Assembly (NCBI GenBank): GCA_003671275.1
Contig: QWPB01000180.1
Location: 1-64,000 of the forward strand
DNA: 64,000 bases
Direction: 5' to 3'
DNA from: Planctomycetota bacterium
GTDB lineage: Bacteria; Planctomycetota; Planctomycetia; Planctomycetales; Planctomycetaceae
The position numbers and the translations under genes are program-made. Of the stretch, positions 54,520 to 62,831 are shown piece after piece. Numbering within the stretch: position 1 is the first letter of the stretch; every line of letters starts with the position of its first letter. The notes under the pieces were generated by a model that had not been told where the DNA came from, made no database searches, and worked only from the letters and a program-made list of their open reading frames with translations.

Positions 54520-55326
54520 TTATTGCCCGCCGTCGCCGGGGATCGGCCAGACGCGGCCGGCCAGCATCCCGCCATCAACGTAGATCGTCTGCCCCGTCAG
54601 AAACCCCGCCGCGTGCGAGGCCAGGAACACCGCCGTTCCGATCAGATCATCCGGCACGCCCAGCCGACCGAGCGGGCAGTTGGCTGTATTCCAGGTCTGC
54701 ATCGTCGGGTCAGACCACAACTTCTGCGTTAGGTCGGTCAGGATAAATCCCGGGGCCAGTCCATTGACGCGCACTCCCCGCGGGCCCCATTCGATCGCCA
54801 ATGACCGCGTCATCCCGTTCATCCCGCACTTGCTCATGGCGTAGGGCGTCACGTTCTTCAGTGGACCGCCGCTGTTCAGCGAGTCGATATTAATCACGCT
54901 GCCGTGACCTTGGGCGAGCATGGCACGCCCCACAGCCTGGGCCATGAAGAACGCCCCCCGCAGATTGATATTCATCACATAGTCGAATTGCTCTTCGGAG
55001 TAGTTTACCGCGGGTTGCCGAATATTGACGCCCGCCACATTCACGAGCGTGTCGAGTCGGCCACACTCCCGGACGATGGTCTCCACGACCGCCTGGTTCT
55101 GAGTCGCCACCGTTACGTCACAGACGAGTGAGCGCACCGCGTGGGCTCCCCCCGAAAGCGAGGCGGCTGCCGCTTGCAGGGTGTCAGCGTTTCGCCCGGT
55201 GATCCAGACGCGGGCCCCGCGCTGGGCGAATCCCCTGGCGAGGGCCAGGCCGATCCCCCGACTGCCGCCGGAAACGAGGACGACCTGTTCGGCCACCGAA
55301 AACAGCGTGTCAGACATGTCAGACAT
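54520..55326 (-). CDS. Short-chain dehydrogenase/reductase
   Basis: 268 residues, NAD(P)-dependent Rossmann-fold enzyme. Cofactor motif SGGSRGIG, then VNVAGVN (the NNAG equivalent), the catalytic Ser region INIDSLNSGG and YAMSK (Tyr and Lys of the active site). PLGRLGVPDDLIGTAVFLAS and GQTIYVDGG close the domain. Resembles 3-oxoacyl-ACP reductase or sugar dehydrogenases; the substrate is unknown. The start has an ATGTCTGAC repeat encoding MSDMSD, so 55317 is an alternative. It begins 12 bases after the epimerase stop, suggesting co-transcription. Confidence 0.85.
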   Translation of the reverse strand: MSDMSDTLFSVAEQVVLVSGGSRGIGLALARGFAQRGARVWITGRNADTLQAAAASLSGGAHAVRSLVCDVTVATQNQAVVETIVRECGRLDTLVNVAGVNIRQPAVNYSEEQFDYVMNINLRGAFFMAQAVGRAMLAQGHGSVINIDSLNSGGPLKNVTPYAMSKCGMNGMTRSLAIEWGPRGVRVNGLAPGFILTDLTQKLWSDPTMQTWNTANCPLGRLGVPDDLIGTAVFLASHAAGFLTGQTIYVDGGMLAGRVWPIPGDGGQ

Positions 55327-55338
55327 TCCGTGGACTCA

Positions 55339-56301
55339 TCATCCGTGGGGTGTGGCCTGGGCATGGAACCAACCGACCGTCTGCTGGAGTCCCTGCTCGA
55401 ACGGCATTTGTGGCTGCCAGCCCCAATCCTGGTTCGCCCGGCTGGCATCAATCAGATTCGACCGCAGGTCACCCGCCCGCGCGGGTCCGCGCAGCAACTC
55501 GGGAATGCGGCGGGAAGCGCCGACCCGTCGCACGCATTCCTCGTAGATCGCCGCTGCGATCTGGTTGGTGTCGACTCCCCGACCGGTCCCCACGTTATAA
55601 GGCCGGAACGGCTCGAGCGTGGGCTTCGTCAAGGCGTTCAGATTCGCTTCGGCCACATCGGTCACATAGACATAGTCCCGGACATAACGCCCGTCGCCAT
55701 TGATCGTCGCCGTTTCGCCCCGCAGCAGACGCTGGCAAAATATCGCCACGACCCCGGCTTCGCCATGCGGGTTCTGTCGCGGACCGTAGACGTTTGAGTA
55801 CCGCAGCGCGAGCCCCTGCATCGCGGTGTTCGTGGCATAGAACTGCACGTAGCGTTCGCCGACCCACTTGGAGATTCCGTACGGTGAAACCGGATCAGCG
55901 GGGTGCGTCTCAGCGGCGGGGGCGAAGACATCGCCATACAGCACCCCGCCCGACGAGGCGAACACGAACCGCTCGACGCCCGCGCGGTCCGCCGCTCGGA
56001 GCACGGACAGCAGTCCCATGACATTGACCTCGGCATCGAAGTACGGCTCGCGAACCGACAGCGAGACCGACATCTGGGCCGCCTGGTGCGAGACCGCCTG
56101 CGGGCGGACCTCTTCGAAGACCTGCTGCACGGCGTCGGGCTGCCGAACATCGACCTCATATAAGCGGACCCCAGCGGGCAGATTGCTCCGCTGCCCCGTC
56201 GACAGATTGTCGATCACGACTGGCTCATGTCCGGCGGAGAGCAGTCGTTCGACGATGTGGCTGCCGATGAATCCGGCTCCTCCGGTGACGATCACGCGCA
56301 T
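55339..56301 (-). CDS. NAD-dependent epimerase/dehydratase (GalE-like)
   Basis: 320 residues, extended SDR acting on nucleotide sugars. Motifs: VTGGAGFIGSHIVERLL (NAD binding), VVIDNLSTG, HQAAQMSVSLSV, FASSGGVLYGD, and the catalytic YGISK with Tyr and Lys. LALRYSNVYGPRQ and YVYVTDVAEAN follow. It is likely a UDP-glucose 4-epimerase or related enzyme, cytoplasmic, feeding surface-polysaccharide synthesis. The ATG at 56301 (MRVIVTGGAG) is preferred over 56337. It is close to the SDR gene and follows the ABC permease gene. Confidence 0.88.
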   Translation of the reverse strand: MRVIVTGGAGFIGSHIVERLLSAGHEPVVIDNLSTGQRSNLPAGVRLYEVDVRQPDAVQQVFEEVRPQAVSHQAAQMSVSLSVREPYFDAEVNVMGLLSVLRAADRAGVERFVFASSGGVLYGDVFAPAAETHPADPVSPYGISKWVGERYVQFYATNTAMQGLALRYSNVYGPRQNPHGEAGVVAIFCQRLLRGETATINGDGRYVRDYVYVTDVAEANLNALTKPTLEPFRPYNVGTGRGVDTNQIAAAIYEECVRRVGASRRIPELLRGPARAGDLRSNLIDASRANQDWGWQPQMPFEQGLQQTVGWFHAQATPHG

Positions 56302-56352
56302 GATGAATCTCCGGATCAGAGGCCGAGGGACCGCCAACGGGCCACCGCTGCT

Positions 56353-57729
56353 TCAGTTCGCCAACGTTTCTGCCACGTCTGTGCGGTACGCGGTGATGCT
56401 GGGGATCAGCCCGCTGAGGATCGCCAGTCCGATGGAAATCGGCACGACGACCAGTTCGTACGGAGACCACGCCCGAGGATCAAGCAACAGCCCACTGCGA
56501 GCCTCAATGATCGGTGAAGCCACGTAGACCAACCCATGCCCCAGGACCAACCCCAACAGCCCTCCCCCGACACACAGCAGCACGGTCTCGCACAGAATGA
56601 TCATCGAGACGGTCGTCCGCTGCGCCCCGAGAGCCCGCATGATAGCGATCTCCCGCCGACGTTCGGCCATCGAGTTGTAGATGCTGACAAACACGCCGAT
56701 CCCCGACACAGCAATAATCAGCCCCGTCATGAACAGCAGCACGGTCTGCAAGTTTCCGACGAGCTTCGACATGATCTGACTCATGACCTGGATCGGATTG
56801 ACCGCTTGGGCCTGCATCCCTTTCTTCAGCTCTTGTTTGATGCCGAGCGAGGACATCGTCGCGGCCAACTGATCGGTGGGATCACGTTTCATCACCAGTA
56901 GAATCGAGGTCACCTCTTTGGCAACGTCCGGGACTGCATGAGCGTGGTGGGCATGGTCATGCCCCCCCGCTTCGTCTTCGGCGGCGTGGGCCAGTTCCGC
57001 CTTGTACTTCTCTTTGAGACCGTTGATATCCTCCGCAAAGAACAGGGCCTCGCGCTGGATGGCTTCAATCAACGGTTTCTCGTGCCCGGCCAGCAGGAAG
57101 AACCCGTCAACATGTACAAAGACGCAGCGGTCGTTCGGTGTCCCCGTCGGCTTCAAGACCCCCTTCACGGTAAACTTCTCATCGTGGACATGGCCGTCTT
57201 CAGTATTCCCACCGTGCAGCAGTTGGAACTGTGAACCAATGCCCCACTGGTTCTTGCGGGCGACTTCTGCCCCGATGACCGCATCCCAGGTTCCTTGGAG
57301 GAAGTCGCCGGGGTTCCACACGCGGAACTGTTGCGGTTCGGGAGTTCGGGCGTAAGGGGCTTTGAAGAACTGCGGCGATGTGCCAATGACCGGGAAGTTG
57401 CCCTCGTTGGTCGTGTCACCAAAGCAGAACGGGATCGCGAGATCGACGCGCGGATCGTCCTTCCATTGCAGGTAATACCGCCACGGCAAGTTCTCGATCG
57501 GTTTGTCGATCCGGTAGACCGTACTGAGCACCAGCTGGGTTTCACTTCCCTGGGGCCCGATGATCAGATCGTACCCGGTGCCACTCTGGGAAAACATTTT
57601 CCCAATGACGCCGTGCAGCACGAGGACCGTGACCATCAGGGCCACTCCCAGAGCGACACTGACCATCGTCAGGACCGAGGCCAGACTACGCTGCTTGAGG
57701 TTCTTCCAGGCAATCGTGAACAAATTCAT
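56353..57729 (-). CDS. FtsX/MacB-type ABC transporter permease with His-rich loop
   Basis: 458 residues. TM1 (LASVLTMVSVALGVALMVTVLV) is followed by a large MacB-like extracytoplasmic region, then three TM segments (LQTVLLFMTGLIIAVSGIGVFVSI, MIILCETVLLCVGGGLLGLVLG and LVVVPISIGLAILSGLIP) with the FtsX signature AERRREIAIMRALGA. The extracytoplasmic part has GGHDHAHHAHAV at 255-266, a candidate metal-binding loop. It pairs with the LolD-type ATPase by a 4-base overlap (57726-57729). Lipoprotein or metabolite export is typical of the class; the His-rich loop suggests a metal link. Confidence 0.86.
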   Translation of the reverse strand: MNLFTIAWKNLKQRSLASVLTMVSVALGVALMVTVLVLHGVIGKMFSQSGTGYDLIIGPQGSETQLVLSTVYRIDKPIENLPWRYYLQWKDDPRVDLAIPFCFGDTTNEGNFPVIGTSPQFFKAPYARTPEPQQFRVWNPGDFLQGTWDAVIGAEVARKNQWGIGSQFQLLHGGNTEDGHVHDEKFTVKGVLKPTGTPNDRCVFVHVDGFFLLAGHEKPLIEAIQREALFFAEDINGLKEKYKAELAHAAEDEAGGHDHAHHAHAVPDVAKEVTSILLVMKRDPTDQLAATMSSLGIKQELKKGMQAQAVNPIQVMSQIMSKLVGNLQTVLLFMTGLIIAVSGIGVFVSIYNSMAERRREIAIMRALGAQRTTVSMIILCETVLLCVGGGLLGLVLGHGLVYVASPIIEARSGLLLDPRAWSPYELVVVPISIGLAILSGLIPSITAYRTDVAETLAN

Positions 57730-58400
57730 GCGGCACCTCCCGGCTGATTGAAGTCGGCCAGAGTCACAACACGGGGAAAGACCTGGGCCACCTCGGGGGC
57801 ATGCGTCACCAGCAGCAGGGAAGCCCCTTCCTGTTCACAAACCGTCCGAATCAGATCGAGGATCTTCGACTGGTTGGCCGAGTCCACACTCGCGGTCGGT
57901 TCGTCGGCCAGCACCAGCTTCGGCGAGTTGGCCAGCGCTCGAGCCACCGCCACCCGCTGTTGCTCTCCCACCGACAGCATCGGCGGTCGATGGTTCATCC
58001 GATGCCCCAGCCCCACGCGATCGAGCAGTTCCCGGGCCCGTTCGCGCCGCACCGGCTGCCCACCGAATGTCATCCCCAGCAGCACATTCTCCAGGGCTGT
58101 AAACGCCGGCAACAGATGAAACGACTGAAACACGATCCCCAGCCGCTGCGCCCGAAACCGGTCCCGGCTCGGCTCCGGCAGCTTGGCAATGTCGAGACCA
58201 TCGACAATCACCTCACCTTCGTCGACGGCGGTGATGCCTGATATCGCATTCAGCAAGGTGGTCTTCCCGCCCCCGCTGGACCCGATCAGCGCGACCTGTT
58301 CCCCGGCATTCATCGAGAACTCGCGGACCCCCAGTACGGGCAACCGCCCCCCGTCGGGAAGTCGAAAGCTCTTCTTGACATTCCGCAATTGAAGTGACAT
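57726..58400 (-). CDS. LolD/MacB-type ABC transporter ATP-binding protein
   Basis: 224 residues; energises the FtsX-type permease encoded directly after it. Walker A GSSGGGKTT, Q-loop IVFQSFHLLPAFTALENV, ABC signature LSVGEQQRVAVARAL (LSVGE instead of LSGGQ), Walker B LVLADEPTA and switch His in LLLVTHAPEVA. Start at 58400 (MSLQLRNVKKSF), with two in-frame ATGs 12 and 18 bases upstream. The open frame extends to 58598 but the added residues are not ABC-like. Confidence 0.92.
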   Translation of the reverse strand: MSLQLRNVKKSFRLPDGGRLPVLGVREFSMNAGEQVALIGSSGGGKTTLLNAISGITAVDEGEVIVDGLDIAKLPEPSRDRFRAQRLGIVFQSFHLLPAFTALENVLLGMTFGGQPVRRERARELLDRVGLGHRMNHRPPMLSVGEQQRVAVARALANSPKLVLADEPTASVDSANQSKILDLIRTVCEQEGASLLLVTHAPEVAQVFPRVVTLADFNQPGGAA

Positions 58401-58542
58401 CAGCGATCCCATCTCCATTGGTGCCGACCAGCCCGTTGAACACGGAGTGTAACGGATCACGGACCACGCATCGACCGGGGCCCTGCCGGGCATGGAATGC
58501 GTGTATGCCTCGAAATACAAGCCGGGAATCATCCCCCGGATG

Positions 58543-59640
58543 CTATTTGCCGCGTTCGCGGAGACGCGGGTCGGTGGCTTGTTGCAAAGCCTCCCCAATC
58601 AGGTTGTACGACAACACCGTTAAGAACACCGCCAGCCCCGGATAGACCACCAGCCACCACAACTGATGATTGGTCTGCGCGGAACTGAGCAGCGTGCCCC
58701 AACTGGGGTTGGGAGGCGGGGCACCGAACCCGAGGAAGCTCAGCGAGCTCTCCGTCAGAATCGCCGCTGCGATCCCAAACGTGATCGGCACCAGCACCGG
58801 AGCCAAGGCATTCGGCAAGATGTAACGGAAGATGATCCGGGGCGTCGAGATCCCCGAGACGCGGGCCGCGGCGACATAATCTGACTGCTTAATACGAAGG
58901 AACTCGGCCCGCGTCAGTCGCGATATCCCGGTCCAGGCGGTCGCCCCGATGATTGCCATGGTATGCCAGATACTCGGCTCCCGAATCAACGAAAAGATCG
59001 CGAGGATCAACACGAGTGTCGGGACACAGAGGACCACTTCGGTCATCCGACTCAGGATCATGTCGACCCAGCCTCCGAAGTATCCGCTGATCGCCCCAAT
59101 AATCAGACCGATCGTGGTGGCGATTCCCATCGACACGAATCCGACGAGCAGGGCAATCCGCGTCCCGTGGACCATTTTGGCAAAGACATCAATTCCCGTT
59201 TCATCGGTCCCGAACCAGTTTTGTTTCGAGGGCCCGCTCTCGTTTCCGAGCGGGTTGGCCGGACGGTCGGGCCATTCGTTCTCGGCCACCACCCGGTATG
59301 GATCGTTGAACGAGAGGGGCCAGATCGCCCAGCTCTCGGGGTCTTTTCTGGGCAGGTTGCGGGCGTATTTCTTAAAGAATTTGTCCTTCACAAAGATCGG
59401 GTTTTCCCAGCTCTCACGGAAGTACCCGAGTGCTGGGAAGTAGAGTTTTCCCTTATACTTGCAGACAATCGGCTTGGTCCCCGCAATGGCCGGAGAAAAG
59501 ATCGCCACCAGGCCGAGAAACCCCACAAAGATCAACGCCACCACTGCGGTCTTATTCCGCAAGAACCGCTTCCAGGTCTCTTCCCAGAAGCCGCGCGACA
59601 CCGATGGACTGGTTGAACTGGTCATGGCTGGCGAACTCAT
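58543..59640 (-). CDS. Oligopeptide-type ABC permease, DppC/YejE-like
   Basis: 365 residues, inner-membrane permease. TM1 (AVVALIFVGFLGLVAIFSPAIAG) is followed by an ~100-residue periplasmic loop (CKYKGKLYFPALGYF, DPESWAIWPLSF, NPLGNESG), as in YejE-type permeases, then NWFGTDETGIDVFAKMVHGTRIALLVG and four to five further TM helices. The EAA-type loop reads YVAAARVSGISTPRIIFRYILPN. It lies directly downstream of the DppB-like permease with 41 bases between. Start ATG at 59640 (59625 alternative). Confidence 0.88.
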   Translation of the reverse strand: MSSPAMTSSTSPSVSRGFWEETWKRFLRNKTAVVALIFVGFLGLVAIFSPAIAGTKPIVCKYKGKLYFPALGYFRESWENPIFVKDKFFKKYARNLPRKDPESWAIWPLSFNDPYRVVAENEWPDRPANPLGNESGPSKQNWFGTDETGIDVFAKMVHGTRIALLVGFVSMGIATTIGLIIGAISGYFGGWVDMILSRMTEVVLCVPTLVLILAIFSLIREPSIWHTMAIIGATAWTGISRLTRAEFLRIKQSDYVAAARVSGISTPRIIFRYILPNALAPVLVPITFGIAAAILTESSLSFLGFGAPPPNPSWGTLLSSAQTNHQLWWLVVYPGLAVFLTVLSYNLIGEALQQATDPRLRERGK

Positions 59641-59681
59641 CCGATCAGATCCCCCAAGGACAGGTATTCCACAGCCCATAA

Positions 59682-60674
59682 CTACTCGCCGCTGTCCTCG
59701 ATCCGCACGCGCGGATCAACCAGGGCGTACAGCACATCGGCCAGGAACTGCCCCGCGAGCGTCAGCACGGCAAAGATCAACGTCTGCGCCATGATAACCG
59801 GATAGTTCCGCCCTGAAATCGCCGAGAGATACAGTTGCCCCAGGCCGGGCCAACTGAAGATTCGCTCGATGATGACCGACCCGCCCAGCAACTCGGGCAG
59901 CGACAGTCCGATCTTGGTCACAAACGGGATCAGCGTATTGCGAAAGGCATGTTTCACGATCACCGCGAACTCGCCCAGCCCTTTGGCCCGCGCGGTGCGG
60001 ATGTAGTCCTGGCGAACGACCTCTTCCATATTGGACCGAATGAACCGCGAGTAGTACGCCAGCGAGCCATAGGTAAACACAATCACCGGCAAGGTGGCGT
60101 GCCAGGCCAGATCCACGATCTGCCCCCATGCTGACAGCTTTTCGTAACCGTCGGAGCGCATGTATTGCAGTGGGAACCAGCCCAGCTTGACGGCGACAAA
60201 GATTTGCAGCATCAGTGCCGCCACGAAACTCGGAAACGAGTAGAGCACATAGAGGAACAGACTGCCCACCCGTTCGTCCCACTTCCCGGACCGCGCCACC
60301 GACAGCAACCCCAGGGGAACCGAGATGAGATACGCCAGGATCAACGACGACGCCGACAGCACCAGCGTGGGACCAATCCGCTCCCCGATCACGGTCTTCA
60401 CGGGGCGTTTATCCGCAGTGATCGAATCCCCGAGTTCGCCTTGCAGCACATTCCCAGCCCACGTCCAGTAGGCGATATACCACGGCTTATCCAGCCCGTA
60501 CATCCGCTCCAGCGCCTTGCGGTCTTCCAGCAGTATCTGACGCTTGGGGTCCCCTTCATCGTTCAAAGCAATCGGATCCCCCGGCATCGCCCGGATCAAT
60601 CCGTAAACCAGAAACGTGATCAGGAACAGCGTCAGCAGTCCGACCGCCAGACGGCGTATGACAAAGGCCCACAT
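59682..60674 (-). CDS. Oligopeptide-type ABC permease, DppB/YejB-like
   Basis: 330 residues. TM1 VIRRLAVGLLTLFLITFLVYGL, then RAMPGDPI, GELGDSITADKRPV, TM segments near 100-140, and an EAA-type loop DYIRTARAKGLGEFAVIVKHAFRNTLIP. GGSVIIERIFSWPGLGQLYLSAI near the C-terminus is typical of DppB. The start at 60674 (MWAFVIRRL) has an excellent AGGAGGG 9 bases upstream; the open frame to 60887 is unrelated. It works with the DppC-like permease and the binding protein; an ATPase gene is not in this cluster. Confidence 0.92.
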   Translation of the reverse strand: MWAFVIRRLAVGLLTLFLITFLVYGLIRAMPGDPIALNDEGDPKRQILLEDRKALERMYGLDKPWYIAYWTWAGNVLQGELGDSITADKRPVKTVIGERIGPTLVLSASSLILAYLISVPLGLLSVARSGKWDERVGSLFLYVLYSFPSFVAALMLQIFVAVKLGWFPLQYMRSDGYEKLSAWGQIVDLAWHATLPVIVFTYGSLAYYSRFIRSNMEEVVRQDYIRTARAKGLGEFAVIVKHAFRNTLIPFVTKIGLSLPELLGGSVIIERIFSWPGLGQLYLSAISGRNYPVIMAQTLIFAVLTLAGQFLADVLYALVDPRVRIEDSGE

Positions 60675-60745
60675 CCGTAGCCACCCTCCTGGTGTCTCGT
60701 TGGGACGATCCGTTCCCGTTGAGCGGATCGCGTGTCGATCGCTGG

Positions 60746-62746
60746 TTACTTGGCCTTCCAGATCGAACCAATCCCGGGCGAGTAATGGAACGGCCCGCGA
60801 GGACTGAACATGTACCCCCGGACGGACTTGTTGAAGGCATACATCGCACTGCGATAGTAGAGCCAGGTGTACGGCTGGTCTTCCCACAACTGCAGGTGGA
60901 TCTGGCGATAGATCTCAGCCCGCTTGTCACGATCGAATTCGCGTTTGCCGTCTTCGAACAGCTTGTCGACCTTGGGATTGGAATACTGAGTGTAGTTTCG
61001 GCCCCCGGTGGCCAGGGCCTTGGTTGTCCACAGATTGTCGGAATCATCAGGGTCCGCCCCGGATCCCCAGCCCGCGCACATCGCATCATAGTTATGCTCG
61101 CGGGCATCCTTTTGCAGCACCGTGAACTCGGTCGACTTGACGATGCAACGAATCCCCAGATCGGACAAATTCTGGGATACCATCCCACAGATTCGCTCGG
61201 CAACCTTGGACCCGGCTCCGAATTTGAGCGTGAACTCGAACTTCACCTTCTGGCCGTTGATCATCTTATCGAGCACCCCATCGTCATCACTGTCGGTCCA
61301 GCCTGCTTCTGTCAGTAGCTCGTCGGCTTTTTCCTGGTCCTGCTGGTAGGGAGTGGGCATCTTCATCGGAGCCATCCACGCTGTCGGGTGATAGATCCCT
61401 TGCGAGGGGGCATACAGACCGTAGCAGATGTTCTTGATCATCTGCTCATGATCGATCGCGCAGGACATCGCCTTGCGAACGCGAACGTCGGAGAAGTAGT
61501 TTGATTTCGTGTTGTAGCCGATGTACGAGAACGACCATTCGTCGCCGAACACCTTGGTATTCTTGCCATAGAACTCCGGTCCGCTGGTCAAGGAAACCCA
61601 TGGTTCGGGCCGCAGCTCCAGTGTGTCGATTTCCCCATTCTTGAGGGCCAGCAGAGCGGTGTTGTCATCGGCAATGATCTTCAGACGGAACGTCTTGAAG
61701 TACGGTTTATCGCGAATGCGTTTCCCGTCCTTCTCAAACCATTCGGGCCGCCGCTCCATGATGACTTCTTTGTCCCGCTCGAACTTCACCACCCTGTACG
61801 GGCCGCAGGTGACCGGAGATTCCTCGTATTTCAAGTGCTCCGGACTTTTGGTCAGCGTGGGATCGCCGGGAATCGATTTCTCAAACAGATGCTTGGGAAT
61901 GATCGGAAAGCTGATATTCCCAACGTTCGTTGCCAGCGATTCCTTATGGAAGATGACCAGCGTGTGATCGTCGTATGCGTGAACCCACTTGAGCTGATCG
62001 ACGCCCGATCGAATTGCGGGGACCATGACCTGGGGGTTCATGATCGCTTGAAAGGTGAAGGCGAAATCATGGGCCGTGACGGGCGTCCCGTCGGTCCAGG
62101 TCAGGTCGTCCCGCAGGACGAACTTGTCGAGCGTGCGATCCTGGCTGGTTTGCCAGGTCTTCACGACATCACGAACGGCGAAGGGCCGCATCGTCCAGTC
62201 CACAGAGGTCAAACCGACGCCCGTCAGCCCCATCACATCCTGGTCTGCAATCGACGAGGCCAGCAACGGGTTCATCCCGTTGACGTTCATCGTCGAATGC
62301 TGGTTGAAAGTGGCCTCCCAATCGACTTCGTCGTCCGCAGCGGGCAAGCGTCCGAGCCCCTCCAGAATCCGACTATTTTCCACAGGAGTGTTGTTTTCGA
62401 GGGCCAGTGCTTCGGCCACGGAAGTCTTCGATGGGTGGGCCGTCTGGTACTGACGCAGCAGTTCCATGGCATCTTCCACGGGCTGGTCAAACCACTTCGC
62501 TCCGGCGTCCAACTCAGCCTGCGAAGGCGGCGTGAACGGCTCCAGCAGCGGACCAGTCTCCTCCGGTGCGATTGCTGCGGGAGTGGCCGCTGCCGTTACA
62601 GACGCGGGCGTAGTCGGGGCAGTCGGGGTCGCGGAACTGGCCGTCGTATTCGTGGGCGGCGTTGATGGGGCCGAGTCGCACCCGGCAACCCACACTCCCA
62701 AAACCACTCCGCCCAGTGCCATCCATCGTCTGCACAAATCGATCAT
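60746..62746 (-). CDS. ABC transporter substrate-binding lipoprotein, SBP_bac_5 family
   Basis: 666 residues from the ATG at 62746 (MIDLCRRWMALGG), with a lipobox-like VAGC after VVLGVWVAGCDS; Cys23 is probably lipidated. A Thr/Ala/Pro-rich linker occupies about 25-60. The SBP_bac_5 body includes FVLRDDLTWTDGTPVTAHDF (family signature), PYRVVKFERDKEVIMERRP, NYFSDVRVRKAMSCAIDHEQ and GWGSGADPDDSDNL. It resembles DppA/YejA-type binding proteins. It captures peptides or similar ligands for the two permeases encoded downstream. Longer frames upstream, to 63409, are shadows of the neighbouring gene. Confidence 0.9.
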   Translation of the reverse strand: MIDLCRRWMALGGVVLGVWVAGCDSAPSTPPTNTTASSATPTAPTTPASVTAAATPAAIAPEETGPLLEPFTPPSQAELDAGAKWFDQPVEDAMELLRQYQTAHPSKTSVAEALALENNTPVENSRILEGLGRLPAADDEVDWEATFNQHSTMNVNGMNPLLASSIADQDVMGLTGVGLTSVDWTMRPFAVRDVVKTWQTSQDRTLDKFVLRDDLTWTDGTPVTAHDFAFTFQAIMNPQVMVPAIRSGVDQLKWVHAYDDHTLVIFHKESLATNVGNISFPIIPKHLFEKSIPGDPTLTKSPEHLKYEESPVTCGPYRVVKFERDKEVIMERRPEWFEKDGKRIRDKPYFKTFRLKIIADDNTALLALKNGEIDTLELRPEPWVSLTSGPEFYGKNTKVFGDEWSFSYIGYNTKSNYFSDVRVRKAMSCAIDHEQMIKNICYGLYAPSQGIYHPTAWMAPMKMPTPYQQDQEKADELLTEAGWTDSDDDGVLDKMINGQKVKFEFTLKFGAGSKVAERICGMVSQNLSDLGIRCIVKSTEFTVLQKDAREHNYDAMCAGWGSGADPDDSDNLWTTKALATGGRNYTQYSNPKVDKLFEDGKREFDRDKRAEIYRQIHLQLWEDQPYTWLYYRSAMYAFNKSVRGYMFSPRGPFHYSPGIGSIWKAK

Positions 62747-62831
62747 CGAAGCGTTCTCCGTCCGCCGCTGTCGTCCGGTCAGAACCCGGCTCCTGACCTG
62801 ATCGGAGTATAAGTAGACGCATCCATCGCTG

